Of a stretch of 64,000 nt of DNA, positions 8,040-16,348 are shown one piece after another. Under the pieces are notes generated by a model. It worked only from the letters and a program-made list of their open reading frames with translations, was not told where the DNA came from and made no database searches. The stretch spans positions 806,001 through 870,000 of the forward strand of contig NZ_JNYV01000002.1 of assembly GCF_000717275.1 (NCBI RefSeq), read 5' to 3'. The translations under genes were made by a program, and so were the position numbers. Source of the DNA: Kitasatospora arboriphila. Lineage in GTDB: Bacteria > Actinomycetota > Actinomycetes > Mycobacteriales > Mycobacteriaceae. The first letter of the stretch is position 1. Each line of letters opens with the position of its first letter.

Positions 8040-9443
8040 GTGAAACATGTCTATCGCGGTCAAATCTTTCATGTCGCCGGCTCGGCGAAGGTCACCACGG
8101 CTGAAGAAGCGCTGGTCTTCGTCGCCGACGGGGCATTGGTGGTGGACAGCGAGGGCAGCATCGAGTGGTGCGGCGAGTTCGCCGACCTGCCCACCGAGCA
8201 CGAGCACGCCGCGATCGTCGACTACCGGCCCGGTTTCATCCTGCCGGGGTTCGTCGACACCCACATCCACTTCCCGCAGACCTACGCCGGTGACTCCTAC
8301 GGCGGCGGACAACTGCTCGAATGGCTCGAGAGGTGCATCTTCCCCTCCGAATCCAAGTTCGGTGACCGCGACTTCGGGCGGGCCGCGGCGGTGGAGTTCA
8401 CCAACCAGCGGGTGAGGGCGGGTACCACCGCGGCGATGGTGTTCGGCTCGGCATTCCCTGACGCGCAGGATGCGCTGTTCGAGGAGACGCAGCGCCGTGG
8501 ATTGCGAATCGTCAGTGGTCGTGGCATCCAGACAAGAGGACCCGACTCGGCCGGCCCGCTGATCACCAGCGAGAAGAAGGCCATCGAACTGACCGCTGCC
8601 GAGGTGGACAAGTGGCACGCCGCCGACACCGGAGACGTCGCGACTGCACTGCTGCATGTGGCACTGGTGCCGAGGTTCTCGCTGTCGGTGACCCCGACGA
8701 CGATGGCAGCGCTGGGGGAGCTCTACACCGACCTGCGGTCGCAGGGTGTCTACGTCCACACCCACCTCAACGAGAACAACCGTCCCGGCACCGGTGAGGT
8801 GGACGCCACCAAGGCCGACTACCAGGTGAACTCGTACCTCGACACCTACGACGGCAAGTTCCTGCCCGGCTCGAAGGTCGGTGGCGAATCGCTGCTCGGA
8901 CCGCGGACCATCATGGCCCACTCGGTGCACTGTCAAGACGGTGAGCTCGCCCGGATGGCCGAGACCGGCACCTCCATCTCCCATTGCCCGGTGTCCCAGT
9001 TGTTCCTGGGGTCGGGAACGATGCCGTGGCTGCGGACAGTGGAATCAGGCGTCAACATCTCACTCGGCACCGACCACGGCGGCGGTGACGAATGGCTGAT
9101 CTCGCGAGTTGCCAACGACGCCTTCAAGGTTCACATCACCGAGCCCGGCGATGCCGGTGTGTCCATGCACCCGGCCGAGATGTTGTTCGTCGCGACCCTC
9201 GGCGGGGCCCGGGCGTTGGACATGGAGAATCGCTTCGGCAACTTCGACACCGGCAAAGAAGCTGATTTCCTGGTGATCGATCCCGAGCGTTGGCCGTCGC
9301 TGGCCAACGCCATCGACAACGGCGCCCGCGCCGATGACGAGAAGATGGCACGCGACCAGATGCTGTTTGCCTTGCTGATGCAGCTCCGAGAGCCGGCGAT
9401 CAGCGCCGTCTACGTCAAGGGCCGCAAGATCGACGACGTCTGA
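8040..9443 (+). CDS. guaD: Guanine deaminase
   Basis: 467-residue amidohydrolase-superfamily enzyme converting guanine to xanthine and ammonia in purine salvage. Metal ligands and signatures visible: PGFVDTHIHFPQ (first HxH), HTHLNEN, MAHSVHC and GTDHGGG. The PGFVDTHIHFPQ form and the length fit guanine deaminase better than atrazine-type or cytosine deaminases. Starts at GTG 8040. Ten bases separate it from the next gene, so they are probably cotranscribed. Confidence 0.9.
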   Translation: MKHVYRGQIFHVAGSAKVTTAEEALVFVADGALVVDSEGSIEWCGEFADLPTEHEHAAIVDYRPGFILPGFVDTHIHFPQTYAGDSYGGGQLLEWLERCIFPSESKFGDRDFGRAAAVEFTNQRVRAGTTAAMVFGSAFPDAQDALFEETQRRGLRIVSGRGIQTRGPDSAGPLITSEKKAIELTAAEVDKWHAADTGDVATALLHVALVPRFSLSVTPTTMAALGELYTDLRSQGVYVHTHLNENNRPGTGEVDATKADYQVNSYLDTYDGKFLPGSKVGGESLLGPRTIMAHSVHCQDGELARMAETGTSISHCPVSQLFLGSGTMPWLRTVESGVNISLGTDHGGGDEWLISRVANDAFKVHITEPGDAGVSMHPAEMLFVATLGGARALDMENRFGNFDTGKEADFLVIDPERWPSLANAIDNGARADDEKMARDQMLFALLMQLREPAISAVYVKGRKIDDV

Positions 9444-9453
9444 CTCCGCTGTT

Positions 9454-10410
9454 GTGACCGAAAGATCGACTGAGGCAACGGTACTCGTTCCGTTCCACGA
9501 TGTACCGGATGCCCAGTTCGAGTCGTGGTTCGAGGAACTCGCCGCCCGTATCCAATCGGCGCCCGGTCATCTGCAGACCCTGTCGGCGGAACACGCGCAA
9601 CGGGCTGTGGCCCTGACGTTCGACACCGAGGAGTCGTTGCACCGCTGGCTGGATTCGGCAGAGTGGGCCGACGCGTTGAAGATGGCTGCCGAGAACGGTA
9701 TCCGGCGGGAGTTCAGCGACCTCGTGATCGTCGAAGGCCAGGTGCCTCCCACCGGGGTGGCGTTGTTCCGGCACAAGGTCGATCAAGAAAACGTCGCCGG
9801 GTTCATCGACGCCCAGCGCACCTTGATTGATCTGAACGCCGCAGCACCCGGCTATGAGTTCGCGGTGCTGTTCGGCCCCAGGGTGCTGTCTGACGGTTCC
9901 GACGAATGGAGCGCTGTTCTCAAGTTCCGCAACGACGAGTCGCTCGCCGCCTGGGTTGACTCACCCGACCGTGCCGATGCCTTGACTCAGCTGCGGTCGC
10001 ATCTTTCGGAGGAGTACTCGGCGTCGTTCGAACACAACACCTTTGGATCCATCATGCGGGTCACCGACGGAAAGCCCACCGTCACGCCCGAATGGAAGGT
10101 CGCGATGATGGTGCTGTTGGTGCTCTATCCGACCGTGATGACCCTGTCCCGATTTGTCGGACCGGTGCTCGACGGATGGGGCGCCGACCCCTGGCTGTCG
10201 ATGTGGCTCAGTCAGATCCTGTCGGTGTCGCTGCTGACGTATGCGCTGATGCCGCTGGCCACGTGGGCTTTCGGCTTCTGGCTCGACCCTGCCCGGGGCT
10301 CGTCGGTGAAAGTGTCTGTGGCCGGGGCGATTGCCGTGTGCGTGCTGTACGCGCTCACGCTCACCGTCTTCGCCTCGGTGCGGTGGCTGCAGTTCTGGGA
10401 TTACGCCTGA
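9454..10410 (+). CDS. Antibiotic-biosynthesis-monooxygenase-like membrane protein
   Basis: 318 residues from GTG 9454. Residues about 1-100 and 100-200 look like two tandem ABM/ferredoxin-like alpha-beta barrels (for example VLVPFHDVPDAQFESWFEEL and GVALFRHKVDQENVAGFIDA). These are followed by three transmembrane helices (from about WKVAMMVLLVLYPTVMTL to the C-terminus). This soluble ABM pair plus membrane tail is common in actinobacteria; its activity is unknown. Downstream of guaD in the same unit. Confidence 0.75.
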   Translation: MTERSTEATVLVPFHDVPDAQFESWFEELAARIQSAPGHLQTLSAEHAQRAVALTFDTEESLHRWLDSAEWADALKMAAENGIRREFSDLVIVEGQVPPTGVALFRHKVDQENVAGFIDAQRTLIDLNAAAPGYEFAVLFGPRVLSDGSDEWSAVLKFRNDESLAAWVDSPDRADALTQLRSHLSEEYSASFEHNTFGSIMRVTDGKPTVTPEWKVAMMVLLVLYPTVMTLSRFVGPVLDGWGADPWLSMWLSQILSVSLLTYALMPLATWAFGFWLDPARGSSVKVSVAGAIAVCVLYALTLTVFASVRWLQFWDYA

Positions 10411-10464
10411 GCGTCCCGTAGCCGACGACGTCCGGCCTTCTTCGGTCCTCCTGTGAAATGCCGA

Positions 10465-10923
10465 CTAGGCGCGGTTGGGCCGAACGTCCGCCACGGTGGC
10501 GTCCGCCCGGACCCCCACCGTGTGCCAATCCCCGGCGGCCACGGCAACCATTTCGCTCCATCCGTCGACATCGCGGGCACCCTCGCGGCGACGTCCTCGC
10601 GCGCATACTGATCCGTCTGAGAAGACGGCCACCGTACGCCGCCAACCAGCAGCAATGCCCGCCACGCTCACCCAGTCGGCCACCTCGCACTGCCCATCGT
10701 CGTTCCACCCGGTGGCGACGACGGTACCGTCCGTGCGCAATCCGACAGTGTGCGATCGACCCGTATTGGACGCCGTGTGCACATTCCCGGCCGCGACCGC
10801 AGCCATGCCCCGCCAATCGCCCACCCAGGTCTCTGGAGCCAGCAGGTCGCCGGCGGCAACCACCGAGCCATCGGCCATCACACCGACCGAATGGCGCCGT
10901 CCGGCAGCGATGAACTTGCTCAT
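10465..10923 (-). CDS. RCC1-like repeat protein, short
   Basis: 152 residues from ATG 10923. Three to four RCC1-type beta-propeller repeats of the form AAGxxHTVGxxxDGTVVATG (HSVGVMADGSVVAAGD, HTVGLRTDGTVVATGW, RTVAVFSDGSVCARG, HTVGVRADATVADV). A full propeller needs about seven, so this is either a fragment or a subunit of an oligomeric propeller. The repeats probably mediate protein binding. Function not predictable. Follows the F420-type oxidoreductase gene on the same strand. Confidence 0.7.
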   Translation of the reverse strand: MSKFIAAGRRHSVGVMADGSVVAAGDLLAPETWVGDWRGMAAVAAGNVHTASNTGRSHTVGLRTDGTVVATGWNDDGQCEVADWVSVAGIAAGWRRTVAVFSDGSVCARGRRREGARDVDGWSEMVAVAAGDWHTVGVRADATVADVRPNRA

Positions 10924-10975
10924 CAGCAGCACCCTAGTCGGCAACAGAGACCCGAAGGTCCTGCACTCCACTCGG

Positions 10976-11503
10976 TCAGATCGGAGCTTTTTCGGTATCG
11001 ATCGATGCTCTGAGAATCGTTGCCGAACGTCTTCCGGACGGCAGCGGCGATTCGTCATCGTCTCCTGCGACCAGTTCTGGACTGTGGAGTCGATAGTGTC
11101 GGCCGCGGTGCTCGACCCGTGCCTGGCCGGCTTCGAGGACGTTTTGTACCCAGTCCGAGTGCACCCCGTAGTTGAGCACGACCGACACGGACTGGCCGGA
11201 TCTGAACACCATCACCGGTGTCTTGAACGTTCGGCCACTGCGGCGGCCGATGTGTTCGATCACTGCCATATGGGGCACGCGTCCGGCCCACAGCCGCACA
11301 GCGTGGTTGATGACATGCTTGTTGAACTGCGCCAACGCCCGCATGCCGGACGTGCCGATCGCCGACGCCAACCGGGCTGCGAATTTGGCCAATTCAGTTG
11401 CTGCATTCAAGTAGGCCCCCGAATTGATACCCCGCTTTGTTGAGAACACGGTAGGACGATCGCGCGGGGAAGCACATCGGGGAGAACCCTGAACCCCGGT
11501 CAA
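10976..11503 (-). CDS. Nitroreductase/deazaflavin (F420)-dependent oxidoreductase family protein
   Basis: 175 residues in the longest frame. The segment HIGRRSGRTFKTPVMVFRSG and the later SDWVQNVLEAG follow the split beta-barrel Ddn (Rv3547) family that uses F420H2. The core begins near an internal ATG at 11344, so the N-terminal 53 residues may be untranslated. It is 18 bp after the VOC gene on the same strand. Substrate unknown. Confidence 0.75.
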   Translation of the reverse strand: MTGVQGSPRCASPRDRPTVFSTKRGINSGAYLNAATELAKFAARLASAIGTSGMRALAQFNKHVINHAVRLWAGRVPHMAVIEHIGRRSGRTFKTPVMVFRSGQSVSVVLNYGVHSDWVQNVLEAGQARVEHRGRHYRLHSPELVAGDDDESPLPSGRRSATILRASIDTEKAPI

Positions 11504-11521
11504 GGGTCCGATTCCGCGGTG

Positions 11522-11971
11522 CTATTCGTCAGAGTCCGCGGTTGCGAGCGCCTGGGCGAACATGACAAGGATCCCGCTCGGCCCGCGCACGTAGGTGAGC
11601 TTGTAGATGCCCTCATAGTTGGCGACGCCGCGCAGTGGGTGGTGGCCGTGCCTCGCGGCGATCGCGAGAGCGTCGTCGATGTCGTCGACGGAGAAGGCGA
11701 TGCGGTGCATGCCGATCTCGTTGGGCAGTGTGGGCGGCGTATCGATCGCCTCGGGGTGGATGTACTCGAACAATTCGATCTGTCCGTGTCCGTCTGGAGT
11801 CTGTAGAACGGCAATCTTCGCGTGGTTCCCGTCAAGGCCGACAGCGGTGTCGGCCCACTCGCCGCTGACCGTGTCGCGGCCGAGGACCGTGAGGCCGAGG
11901 TCGGCGAAAAAACTGATCGTGGCCTCGATGTCGCGTACGGCGATGCCGACGTTTTCAAGCTTGATGGTCAT
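11522..11971 (-). CDS. VOC-superfamily protein (glyoxalase/methylmalonyl-CoA epimerase-like)
   Basis: 149 residues from ATG 11971, preceded by AGGAG at good spacing; longer in-frame starts lack a ribosome site. Two beta-alpha-beta-beta-beta modules: LENVGIAVRDIEATISFFAD and MHRIAFSVDDIDDALAIAAR. Possible metal ligands are H/E residues in NVGIAV..., QIELFEYI and GMHRIAF. Family members isomerise or cleave small metabolites at a divalent metal. Probably heads a small operon with the F420-type protein and RCC1-like gene. Confidence 0.8.
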   Translation of the reverse strand: MTIKLENVGIAVRDIEATISFFADLGLTVLGRDTVSGEWADTAVGLDGNHAKIAVLQTPDGHGQIELFEYIHPEAIDTPPTLPNEIGMHRIAFSVDDIDDALAIAARHGHHPLRGVANYEGIYKLTYVRGPSGILVMFAQALATADSDE

Positions 11972-12209
11972 CAGTTGGTCTCCTCGTACTGGCTGGGAAG
12001 TCTCCGCGCCACGGTCAGGTCGTACCGAGCCGACCGCTCCGGCAGCGGGTTCAACTGGTAGACGGTTCTGATCGCTCCCTTTCGACATCGGCGCTGCCGG
12101 AGGCGCTGTGCCTTACGCACCGAATTGTGGGTCAGGCCCATCCACCCCGGTACCCCGCACCGAATTGCATCAAGAGCCAGTGAACATCACATGGATTTTG
12201 AGGAGCGTC

Positions 12210-12908
12210 GTGGAAGAGCCCCGAATCGACAACGAACTCGATCTGACGGCACGGATGGTCGCAGTGGCGGGCACCCTGCGGTCGAACAGCAACGGCGTCG
12301 ACACACTGGCGCATGCCGTCACCAAGACGGCAGTGGACTGCATTCCGGGCACCGAGTGCGCAGGTGTCATTGTGTGTCTGGGGCCTCACGGTGAGCCGGT
12401 GGCGGGTAACGGACTGGCAGGCCAGGCCGATCAGCTGCAGCACGAGCTACGTGAGGGCCCCGCCGTGCGCCCCAAAAGCGATCGCTCCACCGTGTGGATC
12501 GACGACTTCGGCTCGGAGGATCGCTGGCCGCGATTCGCCGCAGGCGCACAGGAGTTGGGGATCGCCTCGATGGCAAGTTTCCGCCTGTTCTCCGGCAAGG
12601 ACGACCTCGGAACTCTCAATCTCTACAGTTCCACCAAGAAGGCGTTCGACGAACGCGCCCGCACCCTCGGCGAGGTGTTCGCCGCGCACACCGCCGTGGC
12701 GTTCTCGGTGCTCCGCGAGCGCGAGAACCTGTCTGTCGCGCTCACGAGCCGCGACCTCATCGGTCAGGCGAAGGGGATGGTGATGGAGCGTTACGGCATC
12801 GGCGCCGATGAGGCCTTCGCGCTGTTGGCCAGGCTGTCGCAGGAGTCGAACACGAAGGTTGCCGAGATCGCGAGGCAGGTCGTAGAGGCCGGATCAGATC
12901 CGAGCTGA
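12210..12908 (+). CDS. GAF-ANTAR response regulator 1
   Basis: 232 residues from GTG 12210 (AGGAG just upstream; an earlier in-frame ATG at 12108 is possible). N-terminal GAF sensor domain (about residues 15-165) followed by a C-terminal ANTAR three-helix domain, LTSRDLIGQAKGMVMERYGI to AEIARQVVEA. ANTAR proteins bind paired hexaloop RNA hairpins and stop termination, usually under stress or redox cues sensed by GAF. A second protein of identical layout lies at 16349-17074. Ligand unknown. Confidence 0.85.
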   Translation: MEEPRIDNELDLTARMVAVAGTLRSNSNGVDTLAHAVTKTAVDCIPGTECAGVIVCLGPHGEPVAGNGLAGQADQLQHELREGPAVRPKSDRSTVWIDDFGSEDRWPRFAAGAQELGIASMASFRLFSGKDDLGTLNLYSSTKKAFDERARTLGEVFAAHTAVAFSVLRERENLSVALTSRDLIGQAKGMVMERYGIGADEAFALLARLSQESNTKVAEIARQVVEAGSDPS

Positions 12909-12928
12909 CCCGGCCGGACGGTGTGAGG

Positions 12929-13534
12929 TCAGCGCCTTCTCGTAACAGCCGCTCGAGCCGCGTAGCCGATCGCCGCACCCGCGGCAATCCATGGTCCGCC
13001 GACAAGGATCGGATCGATCCACGCGTGGTTCTTGTCCACTCGTTTGGTTCCGGTGCGCGACGCGAGGCCGTGGTGGGTGAACTCGCTTCGAATTCCGGTT
13101 TGGGTGATCGGATTGTCCGGTCGCAGGGTGAGCAACGACGCGAGGTGACTCTCGACAGCGTTCACGCGATCGGCGCCGAGTAGCAGCAGCCAGTGCGCCG
13201 CGCGCCCTTCGCTGTACCGATAGGCGACCTTGCGGATCACGCCCGACAACCCGGACGGGGGCGTCGACGTACCGAAAACAGGTGTGAGAAACCGATGTTC
13301 GATGGATCTCTCCCGCGGCCATTTCTCTGGCTGCCGTTCGGGGAAGTCCCAGTGTGCGCCGGTCGCTTCGGGGTCGAACCGTTGCTGTGGGACTGCCGGC
13401 CGATCCTTCGGGTCGAGGTCCACGCCCCACCCGGGAATCCTGGCCCGCAACTCTTCGCTGGAGGGGGCAGCAGGCCTTTTCGAAGTGTAGGTAGGCACTT
13501 GGTCGGTCGGCTTCTTCGGGGCTGGTGATGTCAT
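12929..13534 (-). CDS. Conserved hypothetical protein with C-terminal membrane segment
   Basis: 201 residues from ATG 13534, which has a strong GAGGAG site. Pro/Arg-rich N-terminal half, then a conserved-looking core (GVIRKVAYRYSEGRAAHWLL and DRVNAVESHLASLLTL), and one hydrophobic helix near the end (WIAAGAAIGYAARA). It starts 8 bp after the alcohol dehydrogenase stop and so shares its SigF-type promoter. Function unknown; the pairing with a formaldehyde-dehydrogenase-like gene suggests a stress role. Confidence 0.72.
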   Translation of the reverse strand: MTSPAPKKPTDQVPTYTSKRPAAPSSEELRARIPGWGVDLDPKDRPAVPQQRFDPEATGAHWDFPERQPEKWPRERSIEHRFLTPVFGTSTPPSGLSGVIRKVAYRYSEGRAAHWLLLLGADRVNAVESHLASLLTLRPDNPITQTGIRSEFTHHGLASRTGTKRVDKNHAWIDPILVGGPWIAAGAAIGYAARAAVTRRR

Positions 13535-13542
13535 GACTCTCC

Positions 13543-14691
13543 TCAGGCCGCGTCGGCGACGATGATCGGTTTGATGCACTCATCCAGCTTCGACGAGAAG
13601 ATGTGGTAGCCCTCGGCAATGTGCTCAAGCGGGATACGGTGTGTGACAATGTCGTTCGGCTTGATATGACCGTTCCTGATGTGCTCGAACAGCCGTGGCC
13701 ATTGCCGTTTGACCGGACACTGGTTCATCTGGAGGGTCAGTCCCTTGTTCATCGCGTCGCCGAACTTGACGGCGCTGAACATCGGTCCGTAAGCACCCAT
13801 CACCGACACGGTTCCGCCCTTGCGGACCGAGTCGATGGCCCAGTTCAGAGCAATGGGAGAGCCGCCCTGCAGCTTGAACTTCGCCGCGGCGACGTGCTGC
13901 AGGAAGTTCCCGTCCGCTTCTGCGCCCACCGCATCGATGGCGACATCGGCGCCGAGATAGTCCGTGGACTTCTTCATCTGGACCACGATGTCGTCGTACT
14001 CCGCGAAGTTGAGGGTTTCGGCGTGCGCGAAGGTGCGGGCCTTCTCGAGTCGGTACTCGAGGTGATCGATCACGATCACCCGGCCGGCGCCCATGAACCA
14101 CGACGAGAGGGCGGCGTAGAGACCCACCGGTCCCGCACCGAAGACGGCCACTGTGTCGCCCTCACGGATGCTGCCCAGCTGTGCGCCGAAGTACCCCGTG
14201 GCGAGCGCGTCGGTCAGCAGCAATGCATCTTCGTCGTCCATCCAGTCGGGGATGATCGCGGGGCCGACGTCGGCGAACGGGACCCGCACGAACTCTGCCT
14301 GGCCGCCGTCGTATCCACCGCACGTGTGCGAGTAGCCGTAGATGCCCCCGACCGCGGTGGCGTTCGGATTGACGTTGTGGCAGTTGGAATACAGTCCGCG
14401 CGCACAGAAGTAGCAAGAGCCGCAATAGATGTTGAACGGCACCATCACCCGGTCGCCGGGCGTCAGATTCTGGACCGACGAGCCCACCGATTCGACCACC
14501 CCGATGAACTCGTGGCCGAACGTCATTCCAGGCCGGGTATCGGGCATCATCCCGTGGTAGAGATGCAGATCCGAGCCACAGATCGCAGCGCGGGTCACCC
14601 GCACGATGGCGTCGTTGGGGTGCTCGATCGGCGGAATGTCCTTTTCTTCCACGCGCACTTTGTAGGGACCTCGGTAAACCATTGCCTTCAT
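13543..14691 (-). CDS. Zinc-dependent alcohol dehydrogenase, glutathione-independent formaldehyde-dehydrogenase type
   Basis: 382-residue medium-chain dehydrogenase. Catalytic-zinc residues in AAICGSDLHLYHG and GHEFIG; structural-zinc cysteine set in YCGSCYFCARGLYSNC; Rossmann motif GAGPVGLYAALSS. The long insert with GGYDGGQAEFVRVPFADVGP is typical of the PFDH-like branch, which oxidises formaldehyde or related aldehydes with tightly bound NAD. It is the first gene after the SigF/SigB-type promoter at 14729-14754, so general-stress control is likely. Confidence 0.88.
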   Translation of the reverse strand: MKAMVYRGPYKVRVEEKDIPPIEHPNDAIVRVTRAAICGSDLHLYHGMMPDTRPGMTFGHEFIGVVESVGSSVQNLTPGDRVMVPFNIYCGSCYFCARGLYSNCHNVNPNATAVGGIYGYSHTCGGYDGGQAEFVRVPFADVGPAIIPDWMDDEDALLLTDALATGYFGAQLGSIREGDTVAVFGAGPVGLYAALSSWFMGAGRVIVIDHLEYRLEKARTFAHAETLNFAEYDDIVVQMKKSTDYLGADVAIDAVGAEADGNFLQHVAAAKFKLQGGSPIALNWAIDSVRKGGTVSVMGAYGPMFSAVKFGDAMNKGLTLQMNQCPVKRQWPRLFEHIRNGHIKPNDIVTHRIPLEHIAEGYHIFSSKLDECIKPIIVADAA

Positions 14692-14728
14692 GCTGTCCTC
14701 CGCGCCTTTTTGTCTATTGGGGGTGGAC

Positions 14729-14754
14729 CTACCCAGCGCGATACGGCACTAAAC
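14729..14754 (-). promoter_or_regulatory. SigF/SigB-type promoter for the alcohol dehydrogenase operon
   Basis: Reading the minus strand: GTTT (14754-14751), 16 bp, GGGTAG (14734-14729). The consensus for actinobacterial general-stress sigma factors is GTTT-N15-17-GGGTAT. It lies 38-63 bp upstream of the ADH start. The rest of 14692-15132 holds a second such promoter on the other strand and no gene. Confidence 0.65.
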
Positions 14755-14991
14755 GGTTGTTCATCCAGGCCCGGCGCAATGGACATGCGCCGCACCGCGT
14801 TTCGACGAGAGGGGCGACCGCGTGTCGCGGGCAGGAAATCGCCGACGATTTCGGTCCGAATGGACGGCCGCAGCGACGACAAAAGCCTCGGGGCAGCGTG
14901 TATCGAGGCCGGTGTGAGGTCGGCCGCCCCACGAGTATGGAGCGCTTGGGTAAAGCTCCGGCTTAACTATGAATACAACCTGGTTACGGAC

Positions 14992-15016
14992 GTTTAACTG
15001 CTCCGGCGCCGGGTAT
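14992..15016 (+). promoter_or_regulatory. SigF/SigB-type promoter for the DUF4383 gene
   Basis: GTTT at 14992-14995, exactly 15 bp, then GGGTAT at 15011-15016: a perfect match to the general-stress consensus. It leaves a 5' leader of about 110 nt before the ATG at 15133. Confidence 0.72.
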
Positions 15017-15132
15017 TCGGCCGACACGGGACAGACGCGGGTGCAAGAGGATCGGCCGCGTCTGACCTCAGATAGCGGTCGGACGGGCGTCTGCCCACAT
15101 GAACATCTCCATCAAGGTGAAGGGTTAGCACA

Positions 15133-15591
15133 ATGAGTACACGGAGTACCCGCACCCCGCGCACGACCAAACGTTCCCCGGTCCAACTGGCGGCACTGGC
15201 GGTCGGCGCAGTCTTTCTGCTGGTGGGAATCCTGGGCTTCATCCCCGGAATCACCACCGACTACGACACCATGTCTTTCGCCACCCATCACTCCGAAGCC
15301 AAGCTCCTGGGGATTTTCAACGTTTCAATCCTCCACAACCTGGTTCACGTGGCCTTCGGCATCGCAGGGATAGTGCTCGCCAAGACCGCGGCCTCGGCCA
15401 AGTCGTTCCTCATCGTCGGCGGCGTCATCTACCTGGCGCTTTGGCTCTACGGCCTGGTCATCGACAAGAACTCCGCTGCGAACTTCGTGCCGGTGAACTC
15501 GGCGGATGACTGGCTGCACTTCGTCTTGGGTGTGGCCATGATCGCGCTGGGTGTTCTGCTCGGACGCAACCGGCACACGTCTCCTGTGTGA
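15133..15591 (+). CDS. DUF4383 membrane protein
   Basis: 152 residues with four transmembrane helices: LAALAVGAVFLLVGILGFIP, then LLGIFNVSILHNLVHVAFGI (with the conserved FNVSxLHNxVH signature), a third from ASAKSFLIVGGVIYLALWLY and a fourth DWLHFVLGVAMIALGVLLG. This is a DUF4383 protein, a family frequent in actinobacterial stress regulons; molecular function unknown. The upstream perfect SigF-type promoter supports stress induction. Confidence 0.85.
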   Translation: MSTRSTRTPRTTKRSPVQLAALAVGAVFLLVGILGFIPGITTDYDTMSFATHHSEAKLLGIFNVSILHNLVHVAFGIAGIVLAKTAASAKSFLIVGGVIYLALWLYGLVIDKNSAANFVPVNSADDWLHFVLGVAMIALGVLLGRNRHTSPV

Positions 15592-15672
15592 ACAACGGGA
15601 TTCGGTCGCGGAGTTTGAACCCCGGTCACGATAGCGTGTCGACCGCTTAAGACACTGCGCGACAACTTCATT

Positions 15673-15712
15673 CGGCTTCCCGGCGGCCCTTCTCAGGGTC
15701 GTCGGGAAGCCG
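15673..15712 (+). terminator. Terminator after DUF4383 gene
   Basis: Perfect 10-bp stem CGGCTTCCCG / CGGGAAGCCG around a 20-nt region with its own small CCCT/AGGG hairpin, 80 bp after the stop. No T-tract, which is normal in this group. Confidence 0.65.
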
Positions 15713-15849
15713 TCTGTGGTTGTCGGGCTATTGCCATCGGAGTGCGATGTGACACTATAGAGAAGTCGGTTGAAGAGGAGCCGCCCAGCGCGGACCGGTG
15801 AATAAGCTCGCCGTAGCGCTTCTAGCCCGACAACTTTTAGGGGTCGATC

Positions 15850-16284
15850 GTGGCGCACAAGATTTCTAGATCAGATTTTGTTTCCGATAGTGCTGAACTC
15901 GCCGGCGGAACACTCACCATCGCGACTGTGTCGCACGGAAGCATCGTTGCCCTCACCGTGTGGGGCAGCATCGATTTGTTGACGGTTCCCCAGCTCACCG
16001 AGGCGGTCGATGAAGCAGTCGCCGGACGCCCCGAAGGCCTGATCATCGACCTGACCTACACCGATTTCCTTTCGTCGGTCGGTATGGCCGCACTGGTGAA
16101 CGCCCATGATGCGGTTCTTCCGACCGGCGGACGTTTCGGCGTTGTCGCCGAGGGTTCATCCACAGCGCGGCCGATCAGACTGGTGGGACTCGACCAGACC
16201 ATCAGCCTCTATGCGACCATTGAGGACGCATTGCATGCGCTGACCGAGGAGTTGGCCCCGGCCACTCGCCGCGCTTCCGCTTAG
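15850..16284 (+). CDS. STAS-domain anti-anti-sigma factor
   Basis: 144 residues from GTG 15850 with AGGGG upstream. A single STAS domain: VWGSIDLLTVPQLTEAVDEA and the phosphoserine loop LTYTDFLSSVGMAALVNAH, where the serine pair matches the site phosphorylated by anti-sigma kinases. When unphosphorylated such proteins free a SigF/SigB-class factor. The location among genes with SigF-type promoters fits that role; no RsbW-like kinase gene is in the window. Confidence 0.85.
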   Translation: MAHKISRSDFVSDSAELAGGTLTIATVSHGSIVALTVWGSIDLLTVPQLTEAVDEAVAGRPEGLIIDLTYTDFLSSVGMAALVNAHDAVLPTGGRFGVVAEGSSTARPIRLVGLDQTISLYATIEDALHALTEELAPATRRASA

Positions 16285-16294
16285 GGGACTCGGG

Positions 16295-16324
16295 CACGCA
16301 GTGCGTGTACACGCGCACTGCGTG
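16295..16324 (+). promoter_or_regulatory. Perfect hairpin between STAS and GAF-ANTAR genes
   Basis: An 11-bp perfect inverted repeat (CACGCAGTGCG / CGCACTGCGTG) with an 8-nt loop, containing the 12-bp palindrome GCGTGTACACGC. It ends 25 bp before the GTG of the ANTAR gene. It could end the STAS transcript, act as an operator, or be part of an ANTAR-type leader; the sequence does not decide. Confidence 0.5.
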
Positions 16325-16348
16325 TGAACCGAGCAGAGGAGCACATGC

